Assembly (NCBI RefSeq): GCF_014857905.1
Contig: NZ_JACYXE010000013.1
Location: 1-64,000 of the forward strand
DNA: 64,000 bases
Source: Agilicoccus flavus
GTDB taxonomy: Bacteria; Actinomycetota; Actinomycetes; Actinomycetales; Dermatophilaceae
Direction: 5' to 3'
Both the position numbers and the translations under genes were made by a program. Numbering within the stretch: position 1 is the first letter of the stretch; each line of letters begins with the position of its first letter. Of the stretch, positions 34,055-42,898 are shown piece after piece. The notes beneath the pieces were generated by a model. The model made no database searches and was not told the DNA's origin. It saw only the letters and a list, made by a program, of their open reading frames with translations.

Positions 34055-35264
34055 TCACCGTCCTCGCCGGGGGACGCGGGCGGCGTGATCGTCCAGGGCT
34101 CGCAAGATGTCGGGGGAGCGCCAGATCATGCCGCGGCTCTTGAAGTCTTGTCGCCCGACGAAATAATGCCCGCCTTGACGAGGACGTCGATATGCCGATG
34201 CACGTTGGTGCTCGCGGTGACGTCCTCCGCGAGACGTGCGTCGACGACGGGGTGGGCGAACAGGCCGTCGGCCAGGCGGCGAGCCGCGGAGTCGGAGCGC
34301 AGGCCGGCCAGCCGCTGCGTGAACTCCTCCCGGATCTCGCGCAGGTCCGCCACGAGGAGCTGCCCGAGGTCGACGGCGACGCGGGACGCCGACGCGAACG
34401 ACTCGACGATCGGCTCGATGTCCCGTCGCGATAGGCGTCCAGCGCCGCGTAGTACTCACCCTGCGCGGCGAGGAGTCCGCTGGAGACCGGGACGGTCACC
34501 AGCCTGGTCAGCCCCTTGTTCCTCAGGAGCGCCTGCACGAGCGCCCGACCCGTGCGGCCGTTGCCGTCGGGGAAGGGATGGATCGTCTCGAACTGCGCGT
34601 GGCCGATCGCCGCCTGCACGAGGACGGGTAGGTCGTCGCGCGTCAGGAAGTCGCACAGATCGTCGATCGCTGCCGGAACGCGGGTGTGGTGCGGCGCGAC
34701 GAAATCGGCCGAATGCGGCGTCGACCCGCGGCCGCCGATCCACACCGCCTCGCTGCGCCATCGACCGGCGATCCGGGGTGAGCTCCCACGGAGCAGGGCG
34801 TCGTGCATCTGCAGGATCGCCGCGGCGTCGATCCGATCGGACAACGCGATCGCGGCGCGCATTGCGGTCGTGTTCCCCACGATCACCGCCGCGTTCCCTC
34901 GCCCCGCGACGACCTCGGCTTCCGTAATGGCGCGCGCGGATGCGCTGAGGTTCTCGATCTGCGACGACGACGCGGCCTCACTGCGCAGCAACACGGACGA
35001 GAACGGTGCGAGCTCGCCACCCATCCCGGCATCGAAACGCGCGAGGGCGATGGTCGCCTCGTCCGCATCCGCGGCCAGACGCGAGCCGAGGTCGATGGTG
35101 ACGCTTGCGATCCGCGCGGGGACGGTCGCTCGGCAGGGGCGGCCGAGGAAGCTCCGCTCCGCGCGCGTCATCCCGGGGACGGGATCCTCGTCCCAGTCCC
35201 GGTCCTCGTGAGAGACCGCGAACGGGCTCGAAAGTGAGTCCATACCCACCAATCTAATGCTCAC
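34055..35264 (-). pseudogene. Fic-family AMPylase, double frameshift
   Basis: The frame from 35264 carries an intact class II Fic core: inhibitory helix SSSQIENLSASAR (S/TxxxEN) near residue 97 and FETIHPFPDGNGRTGRAL near 223. It leaves the family pattern at AYRDGT, where the plus-strand CCC at 34422-34424 appears to lack one C. The next frame continues IEPIVESFASASRVAV and ADLREIREEF with a winged-helix tail to GDKT. A second shift near 34141-34150 leads to KSRGMIWRSPDILRALDDHA and stop 34055. Whether real decay or sequence error cannot be told. The Fic reaction would transfer AMP to a target protein. Confidence 0.7.
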
Positions 35265-35319
35265 TTAGACATGAAAGTGGGACGCCGATTTCGGACAAGC
35301 CCGTCCGGCGCGTGCCGTG

Positions 35320-35421
35320 CAACTTGATGAGAACGTTTGGCCGAGGGATCGCCTCATCACGTTCGGTACCTCGCGTCAACGTGATGAGATCATTTGGGTG
35401 ACGTCACGACTCATCAAGTTG
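35320..35421. repeat. tandem 57-bp repeat made of nested AAC(T/G)TGATGAG palindromes
   Basis: AACTTGATGAG (35321-35331) and AACGTGATGAG (35378-35388) point right; their complements CTCATCACGTT (35353-35363) and CTCATCAAGTT (35410-35420) point left. Each pair encloses exactly 21 bases and the two pairs are 57 bases apart. Outer 12-base arms (35320-35331, 35410-35421) and inner 11-base arms are perfect complements, so the whole block is also a nested palindrome. TGACGTCA (35399-35406) lies inside. It sits between jetD's stop and fic's start (gap 35265-35502, no gene). It looks like duplicated operators or an element end. Confidence 0.75.
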
Positions 35422-35502
35422 GAGGTGCATGTACCGCGAGGTCGCCCGAGCCGGGCCGGCGTGTACGCCAGGCTCGAGTCCCAGCTCCACACGTACAAGA
35501 GG

Positions 35503-36732
35503 TCACGTCAGCATCGGGGCCCGGGGCAAGCAACAGGTTCCGTGAGCACACGCCGCATCGGTCAACGCCGTCAGCGCCAGGTCCCACGGGATGCGTTCCT
35601 GCTCGAGCCGCACGTCGCCCTCGCGGCGCAGGGCGTGCAGGGCCCGGATCTCCGGCTCGGTCAGCGTGTCGATGTCGCCGCGCACGGGGGTCGGCTCGGG
35701 CACCCAGAGGTCGCGGTGGGCCAGCAGGGTCGGCTCATCCATGAGCACCGAGGTGACGTCGGGGTGGCTGCGCCGCAGGTGGCGCAGGATCGCGAAGCCG
35801 TTGGAATCGAGGTCACCCCAGTAGAGGACGGGCGCGGCGTGAACCCACGGCAGAGCACCGACGGTCGCGACGGCATACCCCGACCCGTGGATCGCCACCA
35901 CACCCGGCCACGGCGGCAGGGCGAGCAGGGACTCGAGGTTCTCCAGCACGATGACGACCTCGGGCGCGATCGGCAGCCCCGCGAACTGCGCCGTGGTCGA
36001 GGCGAGGTCGCGCAGGCCACCGACGGCGAGGGCGTCGTCGAGGACGCGCAGGCGGATGAGCCGATCTGCGTCGACCAGGCCGAGGTCGGGCGAGCCGGTG
36101 GCGGCCGCGACGAGGTCGGTGACGAGCCGGCGGTGGGCGCCGAGCCACTTCGAGTCGACCCCTCGGACCGGCACCTGGCGCGGCCGCAACCCGGCCACCG
36201 GGTTCGCGACGATCCACGCCGTCACGTCGGTGACCTGTGCGAACCGCTCCTCCTCGTAGGCCGTGAGGTCGCGCGCGTGACGGCGAACCACCGCACTCAG
36301 CGCGTCGGGCGAGCCAAGCCGGTCAGCCAGCCGCAAGGCCCGGTCGCGCAGTCGGCTCCACTGCGCGGCGCTCGTCCCGCCGGCGAATCGTGCGACCGCG
36401 TCGGCGTCGCGCAGTCGGAGTCGGACCGGCACCCGCTGACGCCCGATGCTGCGCCACGATCGTGTCTGCCAATCGACCTCGATGCCGTCGTCGGGTGACG
36501 TTGAGCCGAGCGCCGCCCAGTCGCGCGCCCACGCCTCCGCGACGCCCTCGTCGGCGAGCATCTGCCGTTCCGTCGGAGGCTTGAGGGAGATCGACATCGC
36601 CGCCCCCGCCGATCCACCCGCGTCGTCGGCGGGCCCGACCGCCGCCCCGGTCAGCACTTCGGCCGCCCACGCCGCCGACCTGGCCTCCAGGCGCCGGCGC
36701 GCGAGGGCGCGAGCCGCCGCGACGTCGATCAC
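35503..36732 (-). CDS. jetD: Wadjet JetD, DUF3322/DUF2220 nuclease subunit
   Basis: The product has 409 residues; GTG 36732 with GGAGG upstream overlaps jetC's stop by four bases. The N-terminal half (DUF3322; VDWQTRSWRSIGRQRVP) leads to a C-terminal DUF2220 Toprim-like domain: VVIVLENLESLLALP (catalytic Glu region), VAIHGSGYAV and VLYWGDLDSNGFAILRHLR (DxD). JetD is the topoisomerase VI-like nuclease that cuts plasmid DNA after the JetABC loop-extruding complex recognises a small circle. It is the last gene of the jetABCD operon. Confidence 0.93.
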   Translation of the reverse strand: MIDVAAARALARRRLEARSAAWAAEVLTGAAVGPADDAGGSAGAAMSISLKPPTERQMLADEGVAEAWARDWAALGSTSPDDGIEVDWQTRSWRSIGRQRVPVRLRLRDADAVARFAGGTSAAQWSRLRDRALRLADRLGSPDALSAVVRRHARDLTAYEEERFAQVTDVTAWIVANPVAGLRPRQVPVRGVDSKWLGAHRRLVTDLVAAATGSPDLGLVDADRLIRLRVLDDALAVGGLRDLASTTAQFAGLPIAPEVVIVLENLESLLALPPWPGVVAIHGSGYAVATVGALPWVHAAPVLYWGDLDSNGFAILRHLRRSHPDVTSVLMDEPTLLAHRDLWVPEPTPVRGDIDTLTEPEIRALHALRREGDVRLEQERIPWDLALTALTDAACAHGTCCLPRAPMLT

Positions 36733-39700
36733 GTCCCCGCCTCCTCCCACGCGATGTTCGCGATCTGCGAGCGCCGCCGGGTCGGGTTCTCGATCGACGT
36801 CGCGGCCCCCACGTACGGCTCGATGGTCTGCAGCAGCTTCTGCGGCGTGGCGAGCACGAGGTGGAAGCCGAACTCGCGGAACACGTCGAGCGCCATGCGG
36901 GTGTAGCGGGTGTCCGCCTTGTCGAAGGCCTCGTCGAGCACGATCGTCCCGTAGCGCGGCTGCGGCTCGTCGGGGTCGGCGAGCTGGTAGCGCAGCGCCG
37001 CGGCCAGGCAGAAGACGACGAGCTTCTGCTGCTGACCGCCCGACATCGCGGCGCCTGAGTCGTAGGTGGCGTGGGCGCGGCCGTGCTCGTCGATCTCCTC
37101 GGCGAGGAAAGTCACGTGCAGGCGGGTGTCGAGGCACTGGGTGCGCCAGACCCGGTCGACGTGCTCGCTCGAGGCGAACCGGCGCATGAGCTCGGCCAAC
37201 GTCACGAACCGGCGCTCCGCCGCGTCGAGGTCGTCCTCGCCCCAGCCGCCCTCGGCGATCGAGCGCAGATCACCGATGAACCGCGTGACCGTCTCGCTGC
37301 GTCGCGTCTTGACCCGCAGCCGCAGCCACCGCTCGTCGTCGAACGGCGATCTCCGCAGGGAGGCGTTGACCGGCCCGACGCGGTCCTCGATCTCGCGCGG
37401 TGCGGCGAGGATGTCGCTGACGAGTTCGCCGATCATGTCGCGCGAGCGCTCGCGCAGCAGCCGCAGGAACGTCGCCTCGTGCTCGGGCAGCCCGTGCGCG
37501 ACGATCCCGTCGAGGATCTCGAGGTAGGCGTGCCGGTCGTCGACGCCGGGCACGAGGTCGGCCGACGAGGCCGGCCAGCGCTCCTTGAACCGCGTGGCCA
37601 GCGTCGACACCGCACCGGAGGACTCGCGGGCCGTCTCGAGAGCGGTGTCGCGCTCGCGCTGCAGGCGGCGCATGACGTCGTGGGCGACGTCGGCGATGCT
37701 CGTCCGGGTGATGCGGCGCTGGACGGCCCGGAACCGCTGATCGAGGCTGGTTCGCGTGGCGTCGTCGAGCTCCGGCACCGCCCCCGACGCGATCTCGGCG
37801 TCGAGCGACTCCGCCTCGGCGGTGAGCTCGTCGCACCGCGACTGCGCCTGGCGCAGGGCGAGACGGGCGTCCTCGCGCAGCCGGGCCGCCGCGTCGCGCG
37901 CACCTCGGGCCTGTTCGGCCTCGCGCACCGCGGTGCCGAGGTCGCCGTCGTGGGCGGCGAGCTGCGCGAGCGTGTGCGCCAAGCGCTCGACCTCGGCCTG
38001 CGCGGCGTCGCGGTCGAGGTCGGTCCACGACTGCCCGCGGATCGACTCGAGCGTGGCGCGCCGGTAGTCGGCCTCGCTGCGCAGCCGCGTGGCACGCTCG
38101 ACGACCTGGCCGGCGGCCTCGAGTTCTCCGGTGGCGTCCCGCAGCTGCGCGATGAGCGCCTCGAGCTTGCCCTCCCGGTCGCCGAGCACCCAGTGGGCGC
38201 GGTCGTCGATGCGCTGCCGGTCGTCCTTCTCGTAGCGCAGCCGCGCCTTGATCTGGCCCTGGATCGTCACGGCCCGCGCGTGTGCGTCGAGGTCGTCGGG
38301 GTGCTCGACGCACGCCACGTCGAAGCGCTCCGAGAGCTGCCCCGACACCCAGGAGGCGAACGGCCCGTCGGCGACCCGCACGCGGTGGACGAGCGAGATC
38401 TCACTTCCGGCCGGGCGCGGCGCGGGCGCATCGGCCCGCACCTCTTCGTAGACGAGCCGCACCGGGATGCGGTGTGCGTCGACCCAGCGCCGCACCGCAG
38501 GCAGGTGCTCGCTGCGCACGAGCAGGGTGAGGGCGAACGGCCGCAGCACCCGCTCGATCGCGCCCGCCCAGTCGGCGAACTCCGGCCGCACGTCGATGAG
38601 CTCGGCCGCGAACGGCAACCCGGTGGCGGGCAGCCTGGTCGCCTCGGCGATCGCGGCGCGCAGCGAGACGAGCCGGTCGGGCACCGTCGACCCGCTCCGG
38701 CGCAACGAGGTGATCTCGCCCTCGATCCGCTCCGCCTCGCGGCGAGCCTGGGCCTGCCGATCGAGCTGCTCGTGGGTCGGTCCGGCCGCCCCGGCCTCCG
38801 GAGAGGCGTCGATCTGCGCGAGGAGCTCGGCGAACTGGGCCGACGTCGTCGGCGCGTGCGCGATCCCGGCACGGGTGAGGTTGCGGCGCAGCTCCTCCCA
38901 CCGTCGACCCGCCGCCTCGTGGGCGTCGCGGGCCGACCGGATCCGGTGCTGCAGGTGTTCGGCCTCCGCTCCGCCGAGGTCGCGGGCCCGCCGCTGCGCC
39001 CGGTCGAGGTCCTCCTCCGCGCGCGCCGCGGTCTGCTCGGCCCGCTCGGCGTCGAGGCCGCGGCCGGCGATGTCCTCGACGACCCCGCGGATCTCGGCCC
39101 GGGTGAGCTCGAGGCCGCGCCGCGTGCGGTACGGGCCGAGGGCATCGGCCAGCGCGCCGGCCGCCGCGGCGACCCCGGTGGCGCGGTCGAACACGTCGGC
39201 GGCCGCCCGCAGTTCGAGCAACAGGTCGCGTTGCTTGCGCAGTTGGACGACGTGGTCGTGGGCGTCGCGCAGCTCACCGAACTGGGTGACCGCCGACTCC
39301 GCGAGCGCGAACGTGCTGGGGCGCTCGAGCATGTAATCGCGGAACAGCTGGTCGAGGCTGTCGAGGCTCTTCGCCGACTGCGTCTTGTGCAGCAGCTGCA
39401 GCGCGCCCTCGTGCGGGATGCCGAAGAGCGAGCGCAGCCGCGCGTAGAAGCGGGCGTGCGCGCCGCCGGAGGTGACGACGGCGTCGGGCCAGGCGGCCTT
39501 GACCTTGCGGGTCTCGAGCCCGGTGCGGGCGTACGGCTCGAGGTCGCGCAGGTCGATCGCGCTCCGGTCGAGGAGGTAGAGGTCGCTGACGTCGGCCGAT
39601 GTCGTGCCCGTGCCCTTGACGAAGAAGAGCCGGCACAGCGACACGGGCCGGTCGACGCCGTTCTCGTAGCGCAGCACGATCCCGCTCCACGTCGCGCCGG

Positions 39701-40076
39701 TGCGCAGATAGGCCGAGACGACCCGGTCCTCGAGCTCGTCGGTGGTCCGCGACCAGGCGCCGCGCACGTAGCTGACAACGCTGCGCTGGTCGACCCGGGC
39801 CCCGGCGCCCTGGGCGGCCTCGTTGAAGCGCAGCCACCGGTCGGGGGTGAGCACCGCGGCGATCGCGTCGAGCAGCGACGACTTGCCCGACCCCGACGGG
39901 CCGGTGACGAGATGCCCGGCCCGCGCGACCGGCATCCGGTAGATCGCGCCGTCGAACGTGCCCCAGTTGGCGACCTGAATCTCCGCGAGGCGCCACTGAC
40001 CGTCGCGTGTGGGTGTCTCGACGGAATCCTCGGTCGGGCCCGGCGCGCCTGCGAGGTCGAACAGGGTGTCGGTCAC
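36729..40076 (-). CDS. jetC: Wadjet JetC, SMC/MukB-like ATPase
   Basis: The product has 1115 residues; GTG 40076 has GGGAGGTGCG upstream and overlaps jetB's stop. Walker A HLVTGPSGSGKSSLLDAI is near residues 55-72. Long Arg/Glu/Ala coiled coils fill the middle, with a hinge-like globular part around 480-560 (RVLRPFALTLLVRSEHL). C-terminal signature motif MSGGQQQKLVVF and Walker B TIVLDEAFDKAD are followed by a D-loop. It is the motor ATPase that extrudes DNA loops with JetA and JetB. Length and motifs fit an intact protein. Confidence 0.94.
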   Translation of the reverse strand: MTDTLFDLAGAPGPTEDSVETPTRDGQWRLAEIQVANWGTFDGAIYRMPVARAGHLVTGPSGSGKSSLLDAIAAVLTPDRWLRFNEAAQGAGARVDQRSVVSYVRGAWSRTTDELEDRVVSAYLRTGATWSGIVLRYENGVDRPVSLCRLFFVKGTGTTSADVSDLYLLDRSAIDLRDLEPYARTGLETRKVKAAWPDAVVTSGGAHARFYARLRSLFGIPHEGALQLLHKTQSAKSLDSLDQLFRDYMLERPSTFALAESAVTQFGELRDAHDHVVQLRKQRDLLLELRAAADVFDRATGVAAAAGALADALGPYRTRRGLELTRAEIRGVVEDIAGRGLDAERAEQTAARAEEDLDRAQRRARDLGGAEAEHLQHRIRSARDAHEAAGRRWEELRRNLTRAGIAHAPTTSAQFAELLAQIDASPEAGAAGPTHEQLDRQAQARREAERIEGEITSLRRSGSTVPDRLVSLRAAIAEATRLPATGLPFAAELIDVRPEFADWAGAIERVLRPFALTLLVRSEHLPAVRRWVDAHRIPVRLVYEEVRADAPAPRPAGSEISLVHRVRVADGPFASWVSGQLSERFDVACVEHPDDLDAHARAVTIQGQIKARLRYEKDDRQRIDDRAHWVLGDREGKLEALIAQLRDATGELEAAGQVVERATRLRSEADYRRATLESIRGQSWTDLDRDAAQAEVERLAHTLAQLAAHDGDLGTAVREAEQARGARDAAARLREDARLALRQAQSRCDELTAEAESLDAEIASGAVPELDDATRTSLDQRFRAVQRRITRTSIADVAHDVMRRLQRERDTALETARESSGAVSTLATRFKERWPASSADLVPGVDDRHAYLEILDGIVAHGLPEHEATFLRLLRERSRDMIGELVSDILAAPREIEDRVGPVNASLRRSPFDDERWLRLRVKTRRSETVTRFIGDLRSIAEGGWGEDDLDAAERRFVTLAELMRRFASSEHVDRVWRTQCLDTRLHVTFLAEEIDEHGRAHATYDSGAAMSGGQQQKLVVFCLAAALRYQLADPDEPQPRYGTIVLDEAFDKADTRYTRMALDVFREFGFHLVLATPQKLLQTIEPYVGAATSIENPTRRRSQIANIAWEEAGT

Positions 40077-40756
40077 CGCACCTCCCCATCGTCGGCCGGT
40101 TCGTCGCTGCCGGGCTGCTCGTCGCCATCCTCGCTCGTACCACCGACAAGACCCGTGTACACCCTCGTCAACGCCCCGACCTGCTCCTCGTCGACGAGGA
40201 ACTTGACGACCGGAGAGATCTCGACGCGGTCGTCGCCGACGTCGTGCAGGACCCGGAAGCGGTTCTTCATCCGGGTCCACGCGCCGTTGAGATTGCGCAG
40301 GTAGGTGCTCTCGTCGCCGTCGCGGTAGACCGAGAGCCGCTCGTAGACTTCCTCCTGCCCGACGATGACCCGCGGCTCCCCGGCGGCCGAGAGCAGGAGC
40401 TGGCGCAGCACGAGGAGCATCGCCGTGTCGACGAAGGTGAGCCGCTCACTGCGCAGGGCCTGGGGGACGTCGAGCTCGGCCGTGCGGACCTTGCGGGTGA
40501 AGGCGAACTCGTCGACCCGGTCGACGACGAGGTCGAGGAAGAGGTCGTGCAGCCGCGACCGGATCGCCTGCTCGTCGGCGACGAGCGCGGCCCACAACTG
40601 CGGATTCGCCCGACCGGAGACGTACGGACCCTGGAGCAGGCGCAGCAGCGCCCGGCGGGACACGTCGTGCAGGGTGCCGGTGTCGCCGGGCCAGAGAGCC
40701 GCCCCGGCCGCCCCCTCCTGCTCGTCGGTCGTCTCCCGGTCGTCGGGGTCGTTCAC
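40073..40756 (-). CDS. jetB: Wadjet JetB, DUF4194 kleisin-associated subunit
   Basis: The product has 227 residues; GTG 40756 has CAGGAGG upstream and overlaps jetA's stop by four bases. The DUF4194 pattern is present: RRALLRLLQGPYVSGRANPQLW, LHDLFLDLVVDRVDEFAF, TAMLLVLRQLLLSA and LNGAWTRMKNRFRVLH. JetB is the MukE-like (KITE) subunit that contacts the JetA kleisin. Acidic termini flank the winged helices. Confidence 0.92.
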   Translation of the reverse strand: MNDPDDRETTDEQEGAAGAALWPGDTGTLHDVSRRALLRLLQGPYVSGRANPQLWAALVADEQAIRSRLHDLFLDLVVDRVDEFAFTRKVRTAELDVPQALRSERLTFVDTAMLLVLRQLLLSAAGEPRVIVGQEEVYERLSVYRDGDESTYLRNLNGAWTRMKNRFRVLHDVGDDRVEISPVVKFLVDEEQVGALTRVYTGLVGGTSEDGDEQPGSDEPADDGEVR

Positions 40757-42210
40757 GCGTCGACCTCCTGGGTGAACACGTGGGTCGCGACCCGGGCCCG
40801 GCGCTCGCCGCCGTCGACACCCTGCCAGCCCAGCTCCTCGCTCTCCTCGCCGCGCACCTGGCCGTGGCGGGTCGCGAGCGACAACAGCCCGACGACGCTC
40901 GCGACGCCCTGCGTCGCCGGGTGGGTGCCGAGCACGTCGCCGACGGTCGCGGCGGGGGTGCTCGCCATCACCGCGTTGACGTTGCGGACGAGCTCGGGGT
41001 AGTCGATCTCGGTCTCGCGGGCGAGGGCGGCCAGGGCGGCGAGGTCGACGGTGCCGGGCGGCTCGTCGAGCAGCGCGGAGCCGGTGTCGAACTCGGTCGG
41101 GTCGTGCGGGGTCGTCTCGCCGACGCTCGTCAGCCGCATCGCCGACAGCTCGAGGTCGAGGCCGACCTCGCGGTAGGGGCGGGTCTGCCGGCTCGCGGGG
41201 ATCGCGGCGGCGAGCGCCTCCTGGAGGGCCCGGCGCATCGCGCGGTCGCGCTGGAACTCCTGGGAGTGCACGTAGCGGCGCAGCCCGCGGGCGAACTCGG
41301 TGAGCACGCCGTGCACCTCGCGGCTGCCGTTCTTCAGCTCGCGGACGAGCGTGCGCAGCGTGCGGCGCGCCTCCGGCGGCAGGGCTCGGGCGAACTCCCG
41401 GTCGAGGATGTCGGTGACGTCGACGTCGAACGTCGCCGAGCGCTCCGGGTCGCGGATGAGCGCCGAGAACGCCGAGAACGTCCGTCCCTCGTCGGAGGAC
41501 TCGATGAGGTCGACGCCGCGGAAGACGTCGTCGAGGACGGCGCTCTGGGCGGCGTCGGCGTTGACGATGCTCGCGCGCAGGTCGTGGTTGAGCTCCTCGA
41601 AGCGGGCGCGGACCCGGGCGAAGTCGGCGGGCAGGTCGCGGGCCTGGAGGAGCACGTCGGTGACCCGCTCGAGGGCGCGGCGCCCGTCGAGCACGTCGAC
41701 GTCGCCCCCGCTCAGGCGGGCGATCTCGGCGTCGATCCGATCCCGCTCCGCGCGCAGGGCCTCGACGCGGCGGGTGACGTCGGTGTCGGTGTCGATGGCG
41801 AGCTGGTGGACCGCCGCCATGAGCCCGACGAGCCGCGACTCCGTCACCGTCGAGCGGGGTTCGTCGAGCTCGTGCAGGATCCGCAGGCCGTCGATCGCCT
41901 CCGGCGAGAGCTCGTACGTCTCCCCGCGCGACTCCGGCGCCGGCCGCCGGACGAGCAACCCGGCCGAGCGCCAGTCGTCGCAGTACGCCTTCGCCGACTT
42001 GGAGCCCAGCTCGAAGTGGTCGCGCAGCTCCTCGAGGTCGGCGTCGACGAGCTCGTGCAGGTCGTCGGCGGGCAGCCGGGCGCCCGGCGACCCGAGGTGG
42101 GTCGAGAGCAGCGCTGCCGCCGCGGCGACGTGATCGGCCCGCAGCAGCCGCAGCGTCCCGCTGTCGCGCACGAGGCGACGGTAGGTGAGCGCGAGAGCGA
42201 GGGCGGACAT
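40753..42210 (-). CDS. jetA: Wadjet JetA, DUF3375 kleisin subunit
   Basis: The product has 485 residues from ATG 42210; ATG 42219 is in frame (adds MGG) and the ribosome site is ambiguous. The DUF3375 pattern is clear: LTYRRLVRDSGTLRLLRADH at the start, AYCDDWRSAGLLVR, RVEALRAERDRIDAEIARL and FARGLRRYVHSQEFQRDR. JetA is the MukF-like kleisin bridging the JetC heads. It is first in the operon. The upstream 500 bases hold remnants of other genes, so the promoter is probably just before 42219. Confidence 0.93.
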   Translation of the reverse strand: MSALALALTYRRLVRDSGTLRLLRADHVAAAAALLSTHLGSPGARLPADDLHELVDADLEELRDHFELGSKSAKAYCDDWRSAGLLVRRPAPESRGETYELSPEAIDGLRILHELDEPRSTVTESRLVGLMAAVHQLAIDTDTDVTRRVEALRAERDRIDAEIARLSGGDVDVLDGRRALERVTDVLLQARDLPADFARVRARFEELNHDLRASIVNADAAQSAVLDDVFRGVDLIESSDEGRTFSAFSALIRDPERSATFDVDVTDILDREFARALPPEARRTLRTLVRELKNGSREVHGVLTEFARGLRRYVHSQEFQRDRAMRRALQEALAAAIPASRQTRPYREVGLDLELSAMRLTSVGETTPHDPTEFDTGSALLDEPPGTVDLAALAALARETEIDYPELVRNVNAVMASTPAATVGDVLGTHPATQGVASVVGLLSLATRHGQVRGEESEELGWQGVDGGERRARVATHVFTQEVDA

Positions 42211-42262
42211 GCCTCCCATGGTGCCGGACGGTCGCGCCACCGCAGATCCTGGTGCCGGACGC

Positions 42263-42388
42263 GGCCTCACGCCCGTCGTGACCGAGGACGGCGACGACAT
42301 CGCCGACCTTGTCATCGTCAACTCCGGGCCCCGCGCGTACCGGCGACCCGATGGCATCGCCGTCGGCCCTCTGGCATTGCTGGGGCAT
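42263..42388 (+). pseudogene. DUF4143 ATPase C-terminal remnant
   Basis: A short in-frame stretch, LTPVVTEDGDDIADLVIVNS and RAYRRPDGIAVGPLALLG, matches the extreme C-terminus of AAA_14-DUF4143 ATPases, which end AYRRPDG-V-PL-LL. Everything before the tail is missing, and beyond 42388 the frame runs on without meaning. It lies in the 517-base gap 42211-42727, which otherwise contains no gene I recognise. Confidence 0.5.
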
Positions 42389-42727
42389 AGGGTCGCGGAC
42401 ACCGCGACCCGTGCTGACGTCGCGCCGAGACGGCTATCGCCGAAAACTCTCTCGACTCTTGTCGGATCCGGGATCGCCCGGGCAGCCGCGCGATCGGCCG
42501 TCACCGCAGCGGCATGAAGGTCCCGCCCGCCGACCAACCCCCGCCGCCCCCTCGCCTCCACCTCGAGCCCAGGCATACCCCCTCGCGCACGCCGCTTGCC
42601 CGATCGGGAAGGTCTCGCCCGGGCGTCGTTTCCCCGCTCGCCCGCCGACGACGTCGCGCCTTCGTGGGGACCACCCTGGCCGCCGGCTCCATGACACGGT
42701 GGACACCGAGGATCCGCCCGCCTGCGG

Positions 42728-42870
42728 CGACCTGTCGGTGTGGATGCGGCGGCGGCGCAGATGAGTTCACCGGTCAGCCCGTGGTGGCTGTCGGCGCTCA
42801 ACTACGCCGACCTGTCTCTCATGCTGGGCGTGTCGATGTGCCTCGTACTCGATGGCAACTATCCGAATCT
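42728..42870 (+). pseudogene. fragment of a second YkvI-like transporter gene
   Basis: VDAAAAQMSSPVSPWWLSAL and LGVSMCLVLDGNYPNL match the intact gene at 54525-54652 (SPWWLSALNYAGLSLLLGVS). By eye about 80% of bases agree, so this is an old paralogue, not a fresh copy. A one-base shift lies near 42738. The homology ends exactly at 42870, where the ISL3-type element begins. The gene's other parts are lost. Confidence 0.7.
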
Positions 42871-42898
42871 GGCTCATCGCAAACGAGGGTGTAGTTGG
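42871..42898 (+). repeat. left inverted repeat of ISL3-type element
   Basis: GGCTCATCGCAAACGAGGGT followed by GTAGTTGG. It contains the transposase stop codon (42874-42876) and begins exactly where YkvI-like homology stops. Confidence 0.75.

Noticed and set aside
35320-35421. 57-bp repeats as a CRISPR or terminator
   Set aside because: Only two units with palindromic half-sites in alternating direction and no T-tract.
37071-40304. 1077-codon plus-strand frame opposite jetC
   Set aside because: Antisense shadow of the JetC coiled coil; no domain, and jetC has Walker motifs and a ribosome site.
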